DNA of 23,748 nucleotides from Campylobacteraceae bacterium. GTDB taxonomy: Bacteria; Campylobacterota; Campylobacteria; Campylobacterales; Sulfurospirillaceae. Where the stretch lies: contig JALUMJ010000172.1 in NCBI GenBank assembly GCA_027040375.1, positions 1 to 23,748 of the forward strand. Direction: 5' to 3'. Within the stretch, counting starts at the first letter, position 1; each line of letters opens with the position of its first letter. Below are positions 1 through 7,258 of this stretch, in pieces. Position numbers and translations under genes: made by a program. Below the pieces are notes generated by a model. It did not search any database. It was not told where the DNA came from and worked only from the letters and a program-made list of their open reading frames with translations.

Positions 1-1412
1 ACCAATAAGAGTGAATTTCTTGAGCTAATCCCCATAAGGGCTATAAAACCTATCAGTGAAGTAGCCGTCAAGAAAAAAGTATCTGTAGTGAAAATATCCA
101 TCACCCAATGACCAACAATAACTCCAATGATAGACAAGAAACTACCTAGCAAAATGATACCACTGATAGCAAAACTTTTATAATATATAACCATAAGCAA
201 GAAAATCAAGATTAGAGCTGCTATAAAAGCCGCACCTAAATCTCTAAAAGTATCCATGGTAACTTTCATCTCTCCATCCCATTTTAAGTCGTAAATATCA
301 CCTGTTTTTTTATCTTTTAATTGCAGATTAAAGAGGTGCGTATCACTCACATCATAATTTTTACTGAAAAATTTCTTTATTTTACTTCTAGCATCTAGCA
401 GTGGATAAACCTGAGAAACCAAGTCAGTTTCAGCCGTTATGTTTACCATCTTTTTTAAATCTTTGGACATTATTGTTGGTGTTGAATTTACCTCATTTAT
501 ATTTACTAATTCTATTACTGGAATCATCATGCCTTTCTTATTCATCAATTTTAAAGATGATAGTTTATCCTCTAATGCATGTCTAGAAAAAGTTGATAAA
601 TTTTTTGTTTTTTTACTCAATACTAAAAAAAGTGGTATTTGCTCTGGTGAATTTCCACTGTTTTTTACAGCTATATCCATCCCTTGAAAAGCAAGGTAAA
701 GTATTTGGCTTACTTGCTTAATCGTCAAACCAGAGCGTATAATCTTCTCTTTATTTACTTGTAATTCAAATTTTTTATATATTTCATCTTGCATGACATC
801 TACATCTACTAAGCCTTTTGTTTGTTTTAGAATACTAGCAATTTGTAAAGCTATGTGTCTCACCTTTGTGCTATTTTGTCCATGCAATTCTACAACGATA
901 GAAGCCAATGTAGGCGGACCTGCTGGTTGCTCAATCATCTTGATATTTGTGTCTGTTACAATATTTTGACAAGTTTTTTGTATTACTGGTCTTAGCCTAT
1001 GCACCATCATATATGATTTTTCATCTCTTTTGTGCTTATCACTTAAATTCACAACTATTTCTGCTACATTTTCACTTCTTTTAAAACCTGAGCCTTTAAC
1101 AAGCCCAGCATAATCCAAAGGAGAACCAAGTCCAAGATAAGACTCTACATCCTGCACTGCTTTTTCTTTTTTTAGGATACCATTGACACATTGCACTACA
1201 GTTTTTGTTTGTTCTATCGAACTTCCTGTTGGTGTATCAATATAAATCGAGTATGTATTTGCACTTTTTCCAGGTAACATTTTTGCCAATACAATCTTTG
1301 CAGGAAGCATCATAACTGAACCTACAAAAGCCAATAGAGTTAAAAATATAACAAGAAATTTTTTAAACTTGGAATTTAAAATATTATATATAAATTTTTC
1401 AGAGGTTTTCAT
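1..1412 (-). CDS. RND efflux permease, C-terminal half (partial at window edge)
   Basis: Second half of a split RND-type inner-membrane proton/substrate antiporter. I translated the minus strand from the ATG at 1412-1410 and found no stop to position 1, about 470 residues, so the gene leaves the window. It starts MKTSEKFIYN and has a membrane segment near residues 18-38, which is TM7 of a normal RND protein. A long periplasmic porter region follows, then paired membrane helices ending in GISSRNSLLLV. That motif matches the TM10 region of AcrB (GLSAKNAILIV), with Arg in place of the AcrB Lys940 equivalent. The start codon overlaps the stop of the N-terminal half as ATGA, and a near-perfect Shine-Dalgarno GGAGGTGA lies at 1423-1416, six bases from GGAGG to ATG. 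This argues for a true separate cistron. Substrate is unknown; no feature distinguishes drug from metal or solvent export. Confidence 0.88.
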   Translation of the reverse strand, partial: MKTSEKFIYNILNSKFKKFLVIFLTLLAFVGSVMMLPAKIVLAKMLPGKSANTYSIYIDTPTGSSIEQTKTVVQCVNGILKKEKAVQDVESYLGLGSPLDYAGLVKGSGFKRSENVAEIVVNLSDKHKRDEKSYMMVHRLRPVIQKTCQNIVTDTNIKMIEQPAGPPTLASIVVELHGQNSTKVRHIALQIASILKQTKGLVDVDVMQDEIYKKFELQVNKEKIIRSGLTIKQVSQILYLAFQGMDIAVKNSGNSPEQIPLFLVLSKKTKNLSTFSRHALEDKLSSLKLMNKKGMMIPVIELVNINEVNSTPTIMSKDLKKMVNITAETDLVSQVYPLLDARSKIKKFFSKNYDVSDTHLFNLQLKDKKTGDIYDLKWDGEMKVTMDTFRDLGAAFIAALILIFLLMVIYYKSFAISGIILLGSFLSIIGVIVGHWVMDIFTTDTFFLTATSLIGFIALMGISSRNSLLL

Positions 1413-3037
1413 TTGTCACCTCCTTTTAAGTTTATTTTATCTTTTTGAAAATGATGTTTATGATGATGTAATTTTGGTTTTTTAAGTAATTTTCTAGCTA
1501 AATATGGAGTAAATATATATGCTATAACCAAAGAAGCAAATAGTGCAACTGGTACATTTTGAGGAATTGGCTTCATAAACTGTCCCATCATCTGACCAAC
1601 AAATGCCATAGGCACCATCGTGAGTATTATAGCAAGCGTGGCTATATTTGTAGGGGCTCCAATCTCATCAGTCGCTTCAATTAAAATTTCATCCATATCT
1701 TTATCGACAGAACTATGATCATGTAAATGTCTATGTATATTTTCAATCACGATAATAGATGCATCCACCAACAATCCAAGGCTAAGTAAAAAAGCAAATA
1801 GTGTAATCCTGTTCATAGTTTGCCCACTCATAAATGCCACAAATACAGTAACAGCTAAGATTGCAGGAACCGTAAATGTAACTATCACTGATTCTCTCCA
1901 ACCAAGAACAAATACAAGCAGTAAAGCTATGATGATTATGGATATAAGAAGATGAAAAACCAACTCATTGACGGCTTCATCTGCTCTTACACCGTAATTT
2001 CTTGTTATCTTATAGCCTATGCCCTCTTGTGAAAGTTTTGAGCTTAGTTCACCTAATCTTTCTTGTATTTTATCGGCTATAACAACCGCATTTGTACCTT
2101 TTAGCTTAGAAAGTGTAAGTGTTATTTGATTTTTTGATTTTACAAACTTTCCATTTTTTCTATAAAAAATCTCTGCACTTTGAAAATTTTGAATATTATA
2201 GCCATGCTCTACATCAGCCACATCTTTTAGATATATTGGAGAGCCCATATATTGTGCAATTATAAGATTTTGAACATCTTTAACGCTTTGTATCGCATTT
2301 TTAACGCCAAATATAGCCAATTTTCCATCTCGTGTTCTATCTTTTATATCAGGAACATCTACAGCTAGGGATTTTAAGGCATTTGCAATTTGCCCCATGG
2401 ACAGATGAAAACCAGACAATTTTTTCAAATCTACTTGTATATTATACTGTTCTTTTTTTTCACCTTTTAGTGTGGTCTTTGCTACATTTTCAACACTGTT
2501 CAATTCATTTTGTATATATTTTACATTTTTATACATTTGAACATTTGTTATCTTTGAGCCATCTTTTGGATAAAAAGCAACTGTTACAATAGGAATATCT
2601 ATATCGATATCAAATGGCTTAACGATAGGCTGCATCGTTCCTTTTGGAAGTTGATCCATATTTTGCATCACTTTATCATATAGTTTTAAATTTGAGGATT
2701 CTCTGTTTTCTCCTATATAATAAACCACATTTACAATTCCTACATTACTTTTAGCGATTCCATAGATATGTTGCACTCCCTTAATCTCTTTTATTCGTCG
2801 CTCCAATGGCTTTACAATCACATTGTCTATTTGCTTCGGCGTAGCTCCAGGCAAAACAACCATAACAATTCCACCACTGATTTCTATCTGTGGATTTTCT
2901 TCTCTTGGCATTATTTGCAACGCAAAGTATCCAAGCAAAAGTAGTGATATTCCCAATAATGATGTTAAAGGATTATGTAAAAATCCTTTTGCTAGTTTTC
3001 CTGCAACATCTTTTACTGCATATTTATTTTCCATCAT
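1409..3037 (-). CDS. RND efflux permease, N-terminal half
   Basis: 542 aa against about 1030 aa for a complete RND pump. It carries exactly the first half: TM1 (about 25-42), a periplasmic porter/docking region (about 43-355), then TM2-TM6 (about 361-514). The TM4 proton-relay region reads LLVDASIIVIEN (422-433). Only Asp425 is present and the second Asp of the AcrB DD pair is Ala, as I recall for the heavy-metal (CusA-like) group. PREENPQIEI (44-53) after TM1 is typical of RND pumps. The C-terminal tail is unusual, with HHHKHH at 524-529 in a charged stretch that would sit on the cytoplasmic side. The gene starts ATGATG three bases after the membrane-fusion gene stop. Together with the next ORF it would make one pump half of a tripartite TolC system. 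A real split is preferred over a sequencing error. Confidence 0.88.
   Translation of the reverse strand: MMENKYAVKDVAGKLAKGFLHNPLTSLLGISLLLLGYFALQIMPREENPQIEISGGIVMVVLPGATPKQIDNVIVKPLERRIKEIKGVQHIYGIAKSNVGIVNVVYYIGENRESSNLKLYDKVMQNMDQLPKGTMQPIVKPFDIDIDIPIVTVAFYPKDGSKITNVQMYKNVKYIQNELNSVENVAKTTLKGEKKEQYNIQVDLKKLSGFHLSMGQIANALKSLAVDVPDIKDRTRDGKLAIFGVKNAIQSVKDVQNLIIAQYMGSPIYLKDVADVEHGYNIQNFQSAEIFYRKNGKFVKSKNQITLTLSKLKGTNAVVIADKIQERLGELSSKLSQEGIGYKITRNYGVRADEAVNELVFHLLISIIIIALLLVFVLGWRESVIVTFTVPAILAVTVFVAFMSGQTMNRITLFAFLLSLGLLVDASIIVIENIHRHLHDHSSVDKDMDEILIEATDEIGAPTNIATLAIILTMVPMAFVGQMMGQFMKPIPQNVPVALFASLVIAYIFTPYLARKLLKKPKLHHHKHHFQKDKINLKGGDK
1416..1423 (-). promoter_or_regulatory. Strong internal Shine-Dalgarno for the second RND half
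   Basis: GGAGGTGA on the minus strand, within the last codons of the upstream half-gene (Gly-Gly-Asp-Lys-stop), six bases from GGAGG to the ATG at 1412. With the ATGA overlap it decides the start of the second half and implies coupled translation, giving similar amounts of the two halves. Confidence 0.8.
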
Positions 3038-3040
3038 TTT

Positions 3041-3841
3041 CTACTTTATATTTACAACGGCATACATGCCAGGATATACTGTTTTACCCATTTGGTTAAA
3101 CTTAACTTTTAGCCTAAAGGTATGTGTCATTGGGTTGGAATTTGGTATTATAGAATCTATCTTTCCTGTACTTTTTAAACCGATAGAGGGAATTTTAACT
3201 TCCACGCTATCGCCAATTTTTATATCTTTTAAATTACTCTCAGAAATCTCAGTTGAAATTTTCAAATCGCTTAAATCAGAAAGCACGATAGCAGGCATTC
3301 CAGGTATTGCCATCTCTCCTACTTTTATATTTTTAGCTATTATCACACCGTTGTTTGGTGCTTTTATCTTTAAATATTTGTATTGATTTATAACTTCTTG
3401 CAATTTTGCTTTTGCCTGCTTAATTTGCTCTTTTGAAATCTTTACCATCACTTTTAAATTAGTTTCGGCAAGTTGTAGATTTTCTACATCATATTTTGAA
3501 ACCATATCTTTTTTTAAAAGTCTTTTATATCTATGTAGATTTAATTCAACATTTTGATACTGATTTTCATACATTTGAGAAGCTAATTTTGCTTGAGAAA
3601 TTCCAAGTTCCACTTGTGTCTTAGCACTATCTATCTCTTTAGAGTCAATCTCATAAAGCAATTGACCTTTTTTAACTCTATCTCCCTCATCAGCATTAAC
3701 ATATATAACAAATCCCATATATCTGCTTGTTAGCATCTTTTGGTTATCAGAAATCACGCTACCACTTAAGTTTAATCCACCCGCACTCAACTGCATCGAC
3801 AAACCCAACACAAAGATTGTTAAAATATATAATTTTTTCAT
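3041..3841 (-). CDS. Membrane-fusion (periplasmic adaptor) protein of RND efflux system
   Basis: 266 aa HlyD/AcrA-family adaptor bridging the RND permease to the TolC channel. A signal peptide covers about residues 1-20 (MKKLYILTIF, ending LSAGG). Next come the first lipoyl half-motif (about 40-70, GDRVKKGQLLYEID), a short alpha-hairpin (about 72-152) with coiled-coil spacing, the second lipoyl half (about 155-190, IKAPNNGVIIAKNIKVGEMA) and a beta-barrel domain (about 192-266). It is shorter than AcrA (about 397 aa) and stops after the beta-barrel, so the membrane-proximal domain appears to be missing. There is no lipobox cysteine, so it is probably a soluble periplasmic protein. Its ATG overlaps the tolC stop as ATGA, and three bases separate its own stop from the RND start. 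Confidence 0.9.
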   Translation of the reverse strand: MKKLYILTIFVLGLSMQLSAGGLNLSGSVISDNQKMLTSRYMGFVIYVNADEGDRVKKGQLLYEIDSKEIDSAKTQVELGISQAKLASQMYENQYQNVELNLHRYKRLLKKDMVSKYDVENLQLAETNLKVMVKISKEQIKQAKAKLQEVINQYKYLKIKAPNNGVIIAKNIKVGEMAIPGMPAIVLSDLSDLKISTEISESNLKDIKIGDSVEVKIPSIGLKSTGKIDSIIPNSNPMTHTFRLKVKFNQMGKTVYPGMYAVVNIK

Positions 3842-5205
3842 CTATCTTCTCCATTTGCTATATTTTCTAATTCAAGTATTTTACTTGTTCTCTTATTTCT
3901 CACTTCTTGCAGTTTTAAAACTTTTTCTATCTCTAAAGATTGTTTGATAATAACATCATTGATAGAAACCAATTTTTCTTGGTATCTCCCTAGATAATTT
4001 TTATATATTGTTCTTACCAATTCTATCTCTTTATTTAAACTATCAATATCAAAATCTAAGTTATCTATCTGTGTTTTAATCTTAGCAACCTTAAGCCTTA
4101 TTCCTCTTTTTGCCAACTCAACTTGAGTCTTTACTTTTAGATTTTTTACTCTTGCTTTTTGTATATTATCTCTATTTGCTCCACCACTAAAAAGATTCCA
4201 TTTTATTTGCATACCAACTGTATATGCGTCATGCTTTGCAAAATCATTCAAAAAGTTATTATCAGCACTTGAATACTCAGCAAATGCACCCACAACAGGA
4301 AGATTTGTGGATTCCTGAAGCTTTATATTCATATCAGTTATCTTTAATCCTTCTTTTGCCTTTAAGATATCGATATTTTTGGCTAAAATTTTATCTATAT
4401 TAAAAGTTTTTGGCATCATTTTATGATAATTTCCAGAAACAGATGTCACTTTTGAAGCTAAGAGAAAAGAGATATAATGTAAAACCAATTCTTTGTTTGC
4501 CTTTGCGGTGTTTATCATCCTAATCACATTGGCTTTCTTTGATTGAACTTCAAGTAAATCAACTTTTTTTGCATAACCCTCTTCTATCATGCTCCTTGCC
4601 ATATCTTCAAGTTTTAACATGTTCTTTTTTATGATATTTAGGTTTTTAAGATAAGTTTTTAACAAATATATATCATAATAACTTTTTTTAAGTTGATATA
4701 CCTTTTCATTTACGATTTTCTTTGTATCAAGTTTGCTTAGTTTTATCAAAGCAGAAGTGATTTTACTGTATTGTTTTAGCTTACCACCAGTATATAATGG
4801 TACTTCATAGTGTAGTTTTGTTTGGAAGTGATTTCTTGATCCTGGATAGTTTAATGTATTCGGTGGTGTTGTTAAATATGCTGGATCTGTTTGCGGTGGC
4901 ATACTAGGATCTCCAAATCCAAAGTCGCCAAAAGTGGCTTCCCTACTTTGAAGCTTAAATCCAAAAACATTTCCAGCATCATTAGACCTAAGTGCAAGCT
5001 GGGTTAAGTCCAACTTTCCATAATTGTAACTTTTAGCAATCTTGTGTTCAAAGCCCTTTATCTGTTCATCAAATTTTGCTATATTTATCTCAAGATTATT
5101 TTTTTTAAGTATCTTTAAGGCGTGATTGAGACTAAGATTAGTATAAATTTGAGATGATGCAAAAATAGGAAGGATTGCAAAGATGAGGGATAATATTATC
5201 TTCAT
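3838..5205 (-). CDS. TolC-family outer-membrane efflux channel
   Basis: 455 aa, a usual length for the family. A signal peptide spans about residues 1-18 (MKIILSLIFAILPIFASS). Two OEP repeats are visible. The first has LHYEVPLYTGGKLKQYSKI (131-149) after a proline-rich insertion (about 97-125) expected in the extracellular/beta-strand region. The second has the matching IKWNLFSGGANRDNIQKA (334-351). Both beta-strand ends lead into long coiled-coil helices, as in TolC. It is the outer-membrane exit duct for the adaptor and RND pair encoded next. The start ATG at 5205 has GGAG eight bases upstream. First gene of the four-gene operon, with an extended -10 promoter and palindrome directly upstream. 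Confidence 0.92.
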   Translation of the reverse strand: MKIILSLIFAILPIFASSQIYTNLSLNHALKILKKNNLEINIAKFDEQIKGFEHKIAKSYNYGKLDLTQLALRSNDAGNVFGFKLQSREATFGDFGFGDPSMPPQTDPAYLTTPPNTLNYPGSRNHFQTKLHYEVPLYTGGKLKQYSKITSALIKLSKLDTKKIVNEKVYQLKKSYYDIYLLKTYLKNLNIIKKNMLKLEDMARSMIEEGYAKKVDLLEVQSKKANVIRMINTAKANKELVLHYISFLLASKVTSVSGNYHKMMPKTFNIDKILAKNIDILKAKEGLKITDMNIKLQESTNLPVVGAFAEYSSADNNFLNDFAKHDAYTVGMQIKWNLFSGGANRDNIQKARVKNLKVKTQVELAKRGIRLKVAKIKTQIDNLDFDIDSLNKEIELVRTIYKNYLGRYQEKLVSINDVIIKQSLEIEKVLKLQEVRNKRTSKILELENIANGEDR

Positions 5206-5226
5206 TTACTTTCTCCATAATTATTT

Positions 5227-5256
5227 TTAGGAGTGTCTAGGACTAGACACTCCTAA
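5227..5256. promoter_or_regulatory. 14-bp perfect inverted repeat, candidate repressor operator of the efflux operon
   Basis: Arms TTAGGAGTGTCTAG (5227-5240) and CTAGACACTCCTAA (5243-5256) are exact complements separated by GA. It lies between the predicted transcription start and the ribosome binding site of tolC, starting 22 bases upstream of the ATG. The size and position fit the operator of a dimeric repressor, as known for TetR/MarR-controlled efflux pumps. No regulator gene is in the window. No T-run follows on either strand, which argues against an intrinsic terminator. It could also form an mRNA leader hairpin. Confidence 0.65.
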
Positions 5257-5264
5257 TAACTTAT

Positions 5265-5270
5265 ATTATA
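5265..5270 (-). promoter_or_regulatory. Extended -10 promoter element for the tolC-led efflux operon
   Basis: The minus strand reads TGATATAAT, a perfect extended -10 (TGnTATAAT), with no good -35 at the usual distance. That matches the weak -35 conservation known for sigma70 promoters in this phylum. The predicted start of transcription, about 5258, abuts the palindrome at 5227-5256. Confidence 0.6.
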
Positions 5271-5293
5271 TCAGAAGTTACTATAATATTTAT

Positions 5294-5443
5294 TTAATGA
5301 TGTGATTTTAAAATAAGCACAGTCATTTTAATATTGATCACAATAAATCTAAAAAACTGCCAAATCACGCAATTTCTTCTAAACTTTGTAAATGATGATG
5401 GCACCGGTGTATAAGAATTTTGACTATATGGTTTTATTTCCAT
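5294..5443 (-). CDS. Small hydrophobic protein (49 aa) downstream of sqr
   Basis: ATG at 5443-5441, stop TAA at 5296-5294. The Shine-Dalgarno AGGAG lies seven bases before the ATG. The protein starts MEIKPYSQNSYTPVPSSF and ends in VLILKSHH. The first 20 residues are polar and proline/serine-rich. Residues about 25-46 (CVIWQFFRFIVINIKMTVLI) form a hydrophobic helix with a few basic residues, so a membrane-attached protein is likely. I do not recognise a family. It follows sqr on the same strand after about 160 bases that hold two competing hairpins. The RBS, the sensible composition and its position in the only sizeable gap of the minus-strand run support a real gene. A function linked to sulfide oxidation is only a guess from position. 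Confidence 0.6.
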   Translation of the reverse strand: MEIKPYSQNSYTPVPSSFTKFRRNCVIWQFFRFIVINIKMTVLILKSHH

Positions 5444-5454
5444 TTTATTTCTCC

Positions 5455-5511
5455 TCTGCCCATAAAGAGCATTTTTATTTTTTATTCACCCCATAAAACT
5501 TTATGGGCAGA
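5455..5511 (-). promoter_or_regulatory. Two mutually exclusive hairpins in the leader of the 49-aa ORF
   Basis: In minus-strand sense, arm A (5511-5499, TCTGCCCATAAAG) can pair with arm B (5497-5490, TTTATGGG, 8 bp) or with arm C (5467-5455, CTTTATGGGCAGA, 13 bp). A cannot do both. Arm C ends directly against the GGAG ribosome binding site at 5454-5451. The layout suggests a control or processing element for the small ORF, but a simple mRNA stability hairpin would look similar. Confidence 0.5.
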
Positions 5512-5602
5512 TTCCTCTCACTAAAGCTTTGGCTTTGCCAAGAAGAATCTATTTAACTTCCTTTTGGTTAAAAAGTAAATTTCCAACCAATTCACACTCA
5601 TT

Positions 5603-7066
5603 TTATTCTGGAATTATTGTCCAAAATGGTTTTAGCTTTGCTTTCCATAAAAATGCAAAATGCAAGAAATGCTTAACCCAGTGACCTGCAAGCCCTATCT
5701 CTCCAAAAGTACCATCCAAATCTCTTCCATATTCATACTTTTTAAAGTTTGGTATGATTGGATACATGGTCATAGCAACTGCATTCCCACTAAATATCCC
5801 CTTACCAGCACTTGCAACACAAGCTGCACCCATTTCACTCATCTTAGCACTATGAGTGGGTTCCGTTGCGTTATTTAAGATAATGTCTTTCAAACTTTGA
5901 GCTACTGCTTTTCCCATCATAGCACTTGGCATTCCAGTTCTTGGAGGAGTAGGATTGATTGGTGTTCCATTTGGACTTTTCATAGGTTTTGAAATCAAAT
6001 GAGGCGGTGCAAAAGCAATACCTATTGCATACATATTTTTATATGTTTGATTTTGACAATAACTTGGCCAATCATCAGCGTCCCACTCTTCATAAGGGGC
6101 ACCTCCTTTAGAATAATCAGCATCAACAAACATAAATCCACCAGGATTAAAAATCTTAGAAGTGATGTCTTCTCCAGTTTTGTCATAAGCTTTTAACCCA
6201 ACTCCACCAAACGGAGGAATCAACATAGAAAAATCAAATAATTCTTCATTTTGACTGCCATCAAGCAACTCATAATGAACTTTACCTTTTTCTACTTTAT
6301 TTACATGTGCTCTTTTTATCCAATTAACATCTCGCTCTGTATATAATGACTCTGCAAAAACTTTTCCGCTTGTTACATAGCCACCCAATTTTATATGCAT
6401 ACCAGCAACACCAAAGTCACCAAGTTCATATTCATTTGAGATATAAGTGATAGTTGCTTTGTCCCTAACACCCTCTTCTCTTAGTTTATGATCCACATTA
6501 AAAGTATATTCAAAAGCGGCACCTTGACATGTACACATACCGTGTCCAGTTCCTATCAAGATTCTTTTTTCTTCACCACTTTTCATCTGTGCTATCAATT
6601 CATCTAGTTTCTCATTTGCATGAATTGCATGATCAGCAGTACATACTGAAACAGTATGCCCAGCGTCAGGTCCAAGTCCTTCAGTTGCACCAAAGTTTAA
6701 TTTTGGTCCAGTGGCATTTATAAGATAATCATAAGTAATCTTTTCACTTTCACCTATCTTATCTTGCCCTGTGTATTGGATAGTAACAAATTGTTTCTCT
6801 TCTTCTTTACTTCCATCAGGATGTATAGAGATGGCTTTTGCCTGCCTATATACAACTCCACCTTTAGCATAAACTGGAGCAAGATCAAAAACAACTTCTT
6901 GCTTGCTCATTCCTCCAACTCCAACCCAAATATTTGATGGAATCCAATTCCACTGCGCATTTGGTGTAACTACAACAACTTCATGTTTTTTACCTAGCCA
7001 TTTGGCTAGGAAAGTGGCAGCTGTATGACCAGAAACCCCTCCGCCTAATACTACGACTCTTGCCAT
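5603..7066 (-). CDS. sqr: Sulfide:quinone oxidoreductase
   Basis: 487 aa membrane-associated flavoprotein that oxidises sulfide to polysulfide/sulfur and reduces the quinone pool. The N-terminal FAD dinucleotide-binding motif is VVLGGGVSGHTAA (5-17), with the second FAD segment INATGPKLNFG (116-126). Cysteines are at 142, 178, 180, 337 and 416. Family knowledge from the Acidithiobacillus enzyme is that three cysteines carry the sulfur chain. Cys142 and the C-T-C pair at 178/180 lie where the first two are expected; the third partner could be 337 or 416. The C-terminal region (about 462-487, GHWVKHFLHFAFLWKAKLKP) is aromatic and amphipathic, as expected for monotopic membrane binding. The ATG at 7066 has AAGGAG 8 bases upstream. 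I do not assign an SQR subtype. Generic flavoprotein dehydrogenase is the fallback. Confidence 0.85.
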   Translation of the reverse strand: MARVVVLGGGVSGHTAATFLAKWLGKKHEVVVVTPNAQWNWIPSNIWVGVGGMSKQEVVFDLAPVYAKGGVVYRQAKAISIHPDGSKEEEKQFVTIQYTGQDKIGESEKITYDYLINATGPKLNFGATEGLGPDAGHTVSVCTADHAIHANEKLDELIAQMKSGEEKRILIGTGHGMCTCQGAAFEYTFNVDHKLREEGVRDKATITYISNEYELGDFGVAGMHIKLGGYVTSGKVFAESLYTERDVNWIKRAHVNKVEKGKVHYELLDGSQNEELFDFSMLIPPFGGVGLKAYDKTGEDITSKIFNPGGFMFVDADYSKGGAPYEEWDADDWPSYCQNQTYKNMYAIGIAFAPPHLISKPMKSPNGTPINPTPPRTGMPSAMMGKAVAQSLKDIILNNATEPTHSAKMSEMGAACVASAGKGIFSGNAVAMTMYPIIPNFKKYEYGRDLDGTFGEIGLAGHWVKHFLHFAFLWKAKLKPFWTIIPE

Positions 7067-7095
7067 ATCTCTTCTCCTTTATCTTATATGAGATT

Positions 7096-7101
7096 ATTAT
7101 A
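7096..7101 (-). promoter_or_regulatory. Candidate -10 box of the sqr promoter
   Basis: TATAAT on the minus strand, 29 bases before the sqr ATG, giving a short leader of roughly 22 bases with the AAGGAG site. The -35 region is poor (CTAATA), so an activator may be needed; the TGTAGA repeats upstream are candidates. Confidence 0.5.
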
Positions 7102-7132
7102 TCATATAATAAATTTAATATTAGTTTAAATA

Positions 7133-7190
7133 TGTAGATTATTACATTTTTTTATACAAAGTGTGTAGATTTGTTGCACTTAAGTGTAGA
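7133..7190. repeat. Three direct TGTAGA repeats upstream of sqr
   Basis: TGTAGA occurs at 7133-7138, 7164-7169 and 7185-7190. Start-to-start distances are 31 and 21 bases, close to three and two helical turns, so all three lie on about the same DNA face. All are upstream of the proposed sqr -35 region. A 10-bp palindrome CACTTAAGTG (7177-7186) overlaps the distal copy. Candidate activator binding region; not matched to a known regulator. Confidence 0.4.
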
Positions 7191-7215
7191 ATTTCATCGG
7201 TGATATTTTATATAT

Positions 7216-7251
7216 TATAAAGGCTTATATATGTATTAATAAGCCTTTATA
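7216..7251 (-). terminator. Hairpin after serA, probable terminator
   Basis: A 13-bp perfect stem (7216-7228 with 7239-7251; core AAAGGCTTAT / ATAAGCCTTT) with a 10-base loop begins 7 bases after the serA stop. The sequence that follows is AT-rich but not a clean T-run, so intrinsic termination may be weak. It separates the housekeeping block from sqr. Confidence 0.55.
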
Positions 7252-7258
7252 TAGCGTA

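Noticed and set aside
1..3037. RND permease as a frameshifted pseudogene
   Set aside because: The junction has an ideal Shine-Dalgarno and an ATGA overlap, and both halves are long and intact with family motifs.
2823..3386. Plus-strand open frame of 187 codons, and similar long plus-strand frames in serA, aroA and pheT
   Set aside because: These are antisense shadows of well-supported minus-strand genes, with no ribosome binding sites or recognisable domains.
5227..5256. Palindrome before tolC as an intrinsic terminator
   Set aside because: Neither strand has a T-run after the stem, and it lies inside the tolC leader right after a good -10 box.
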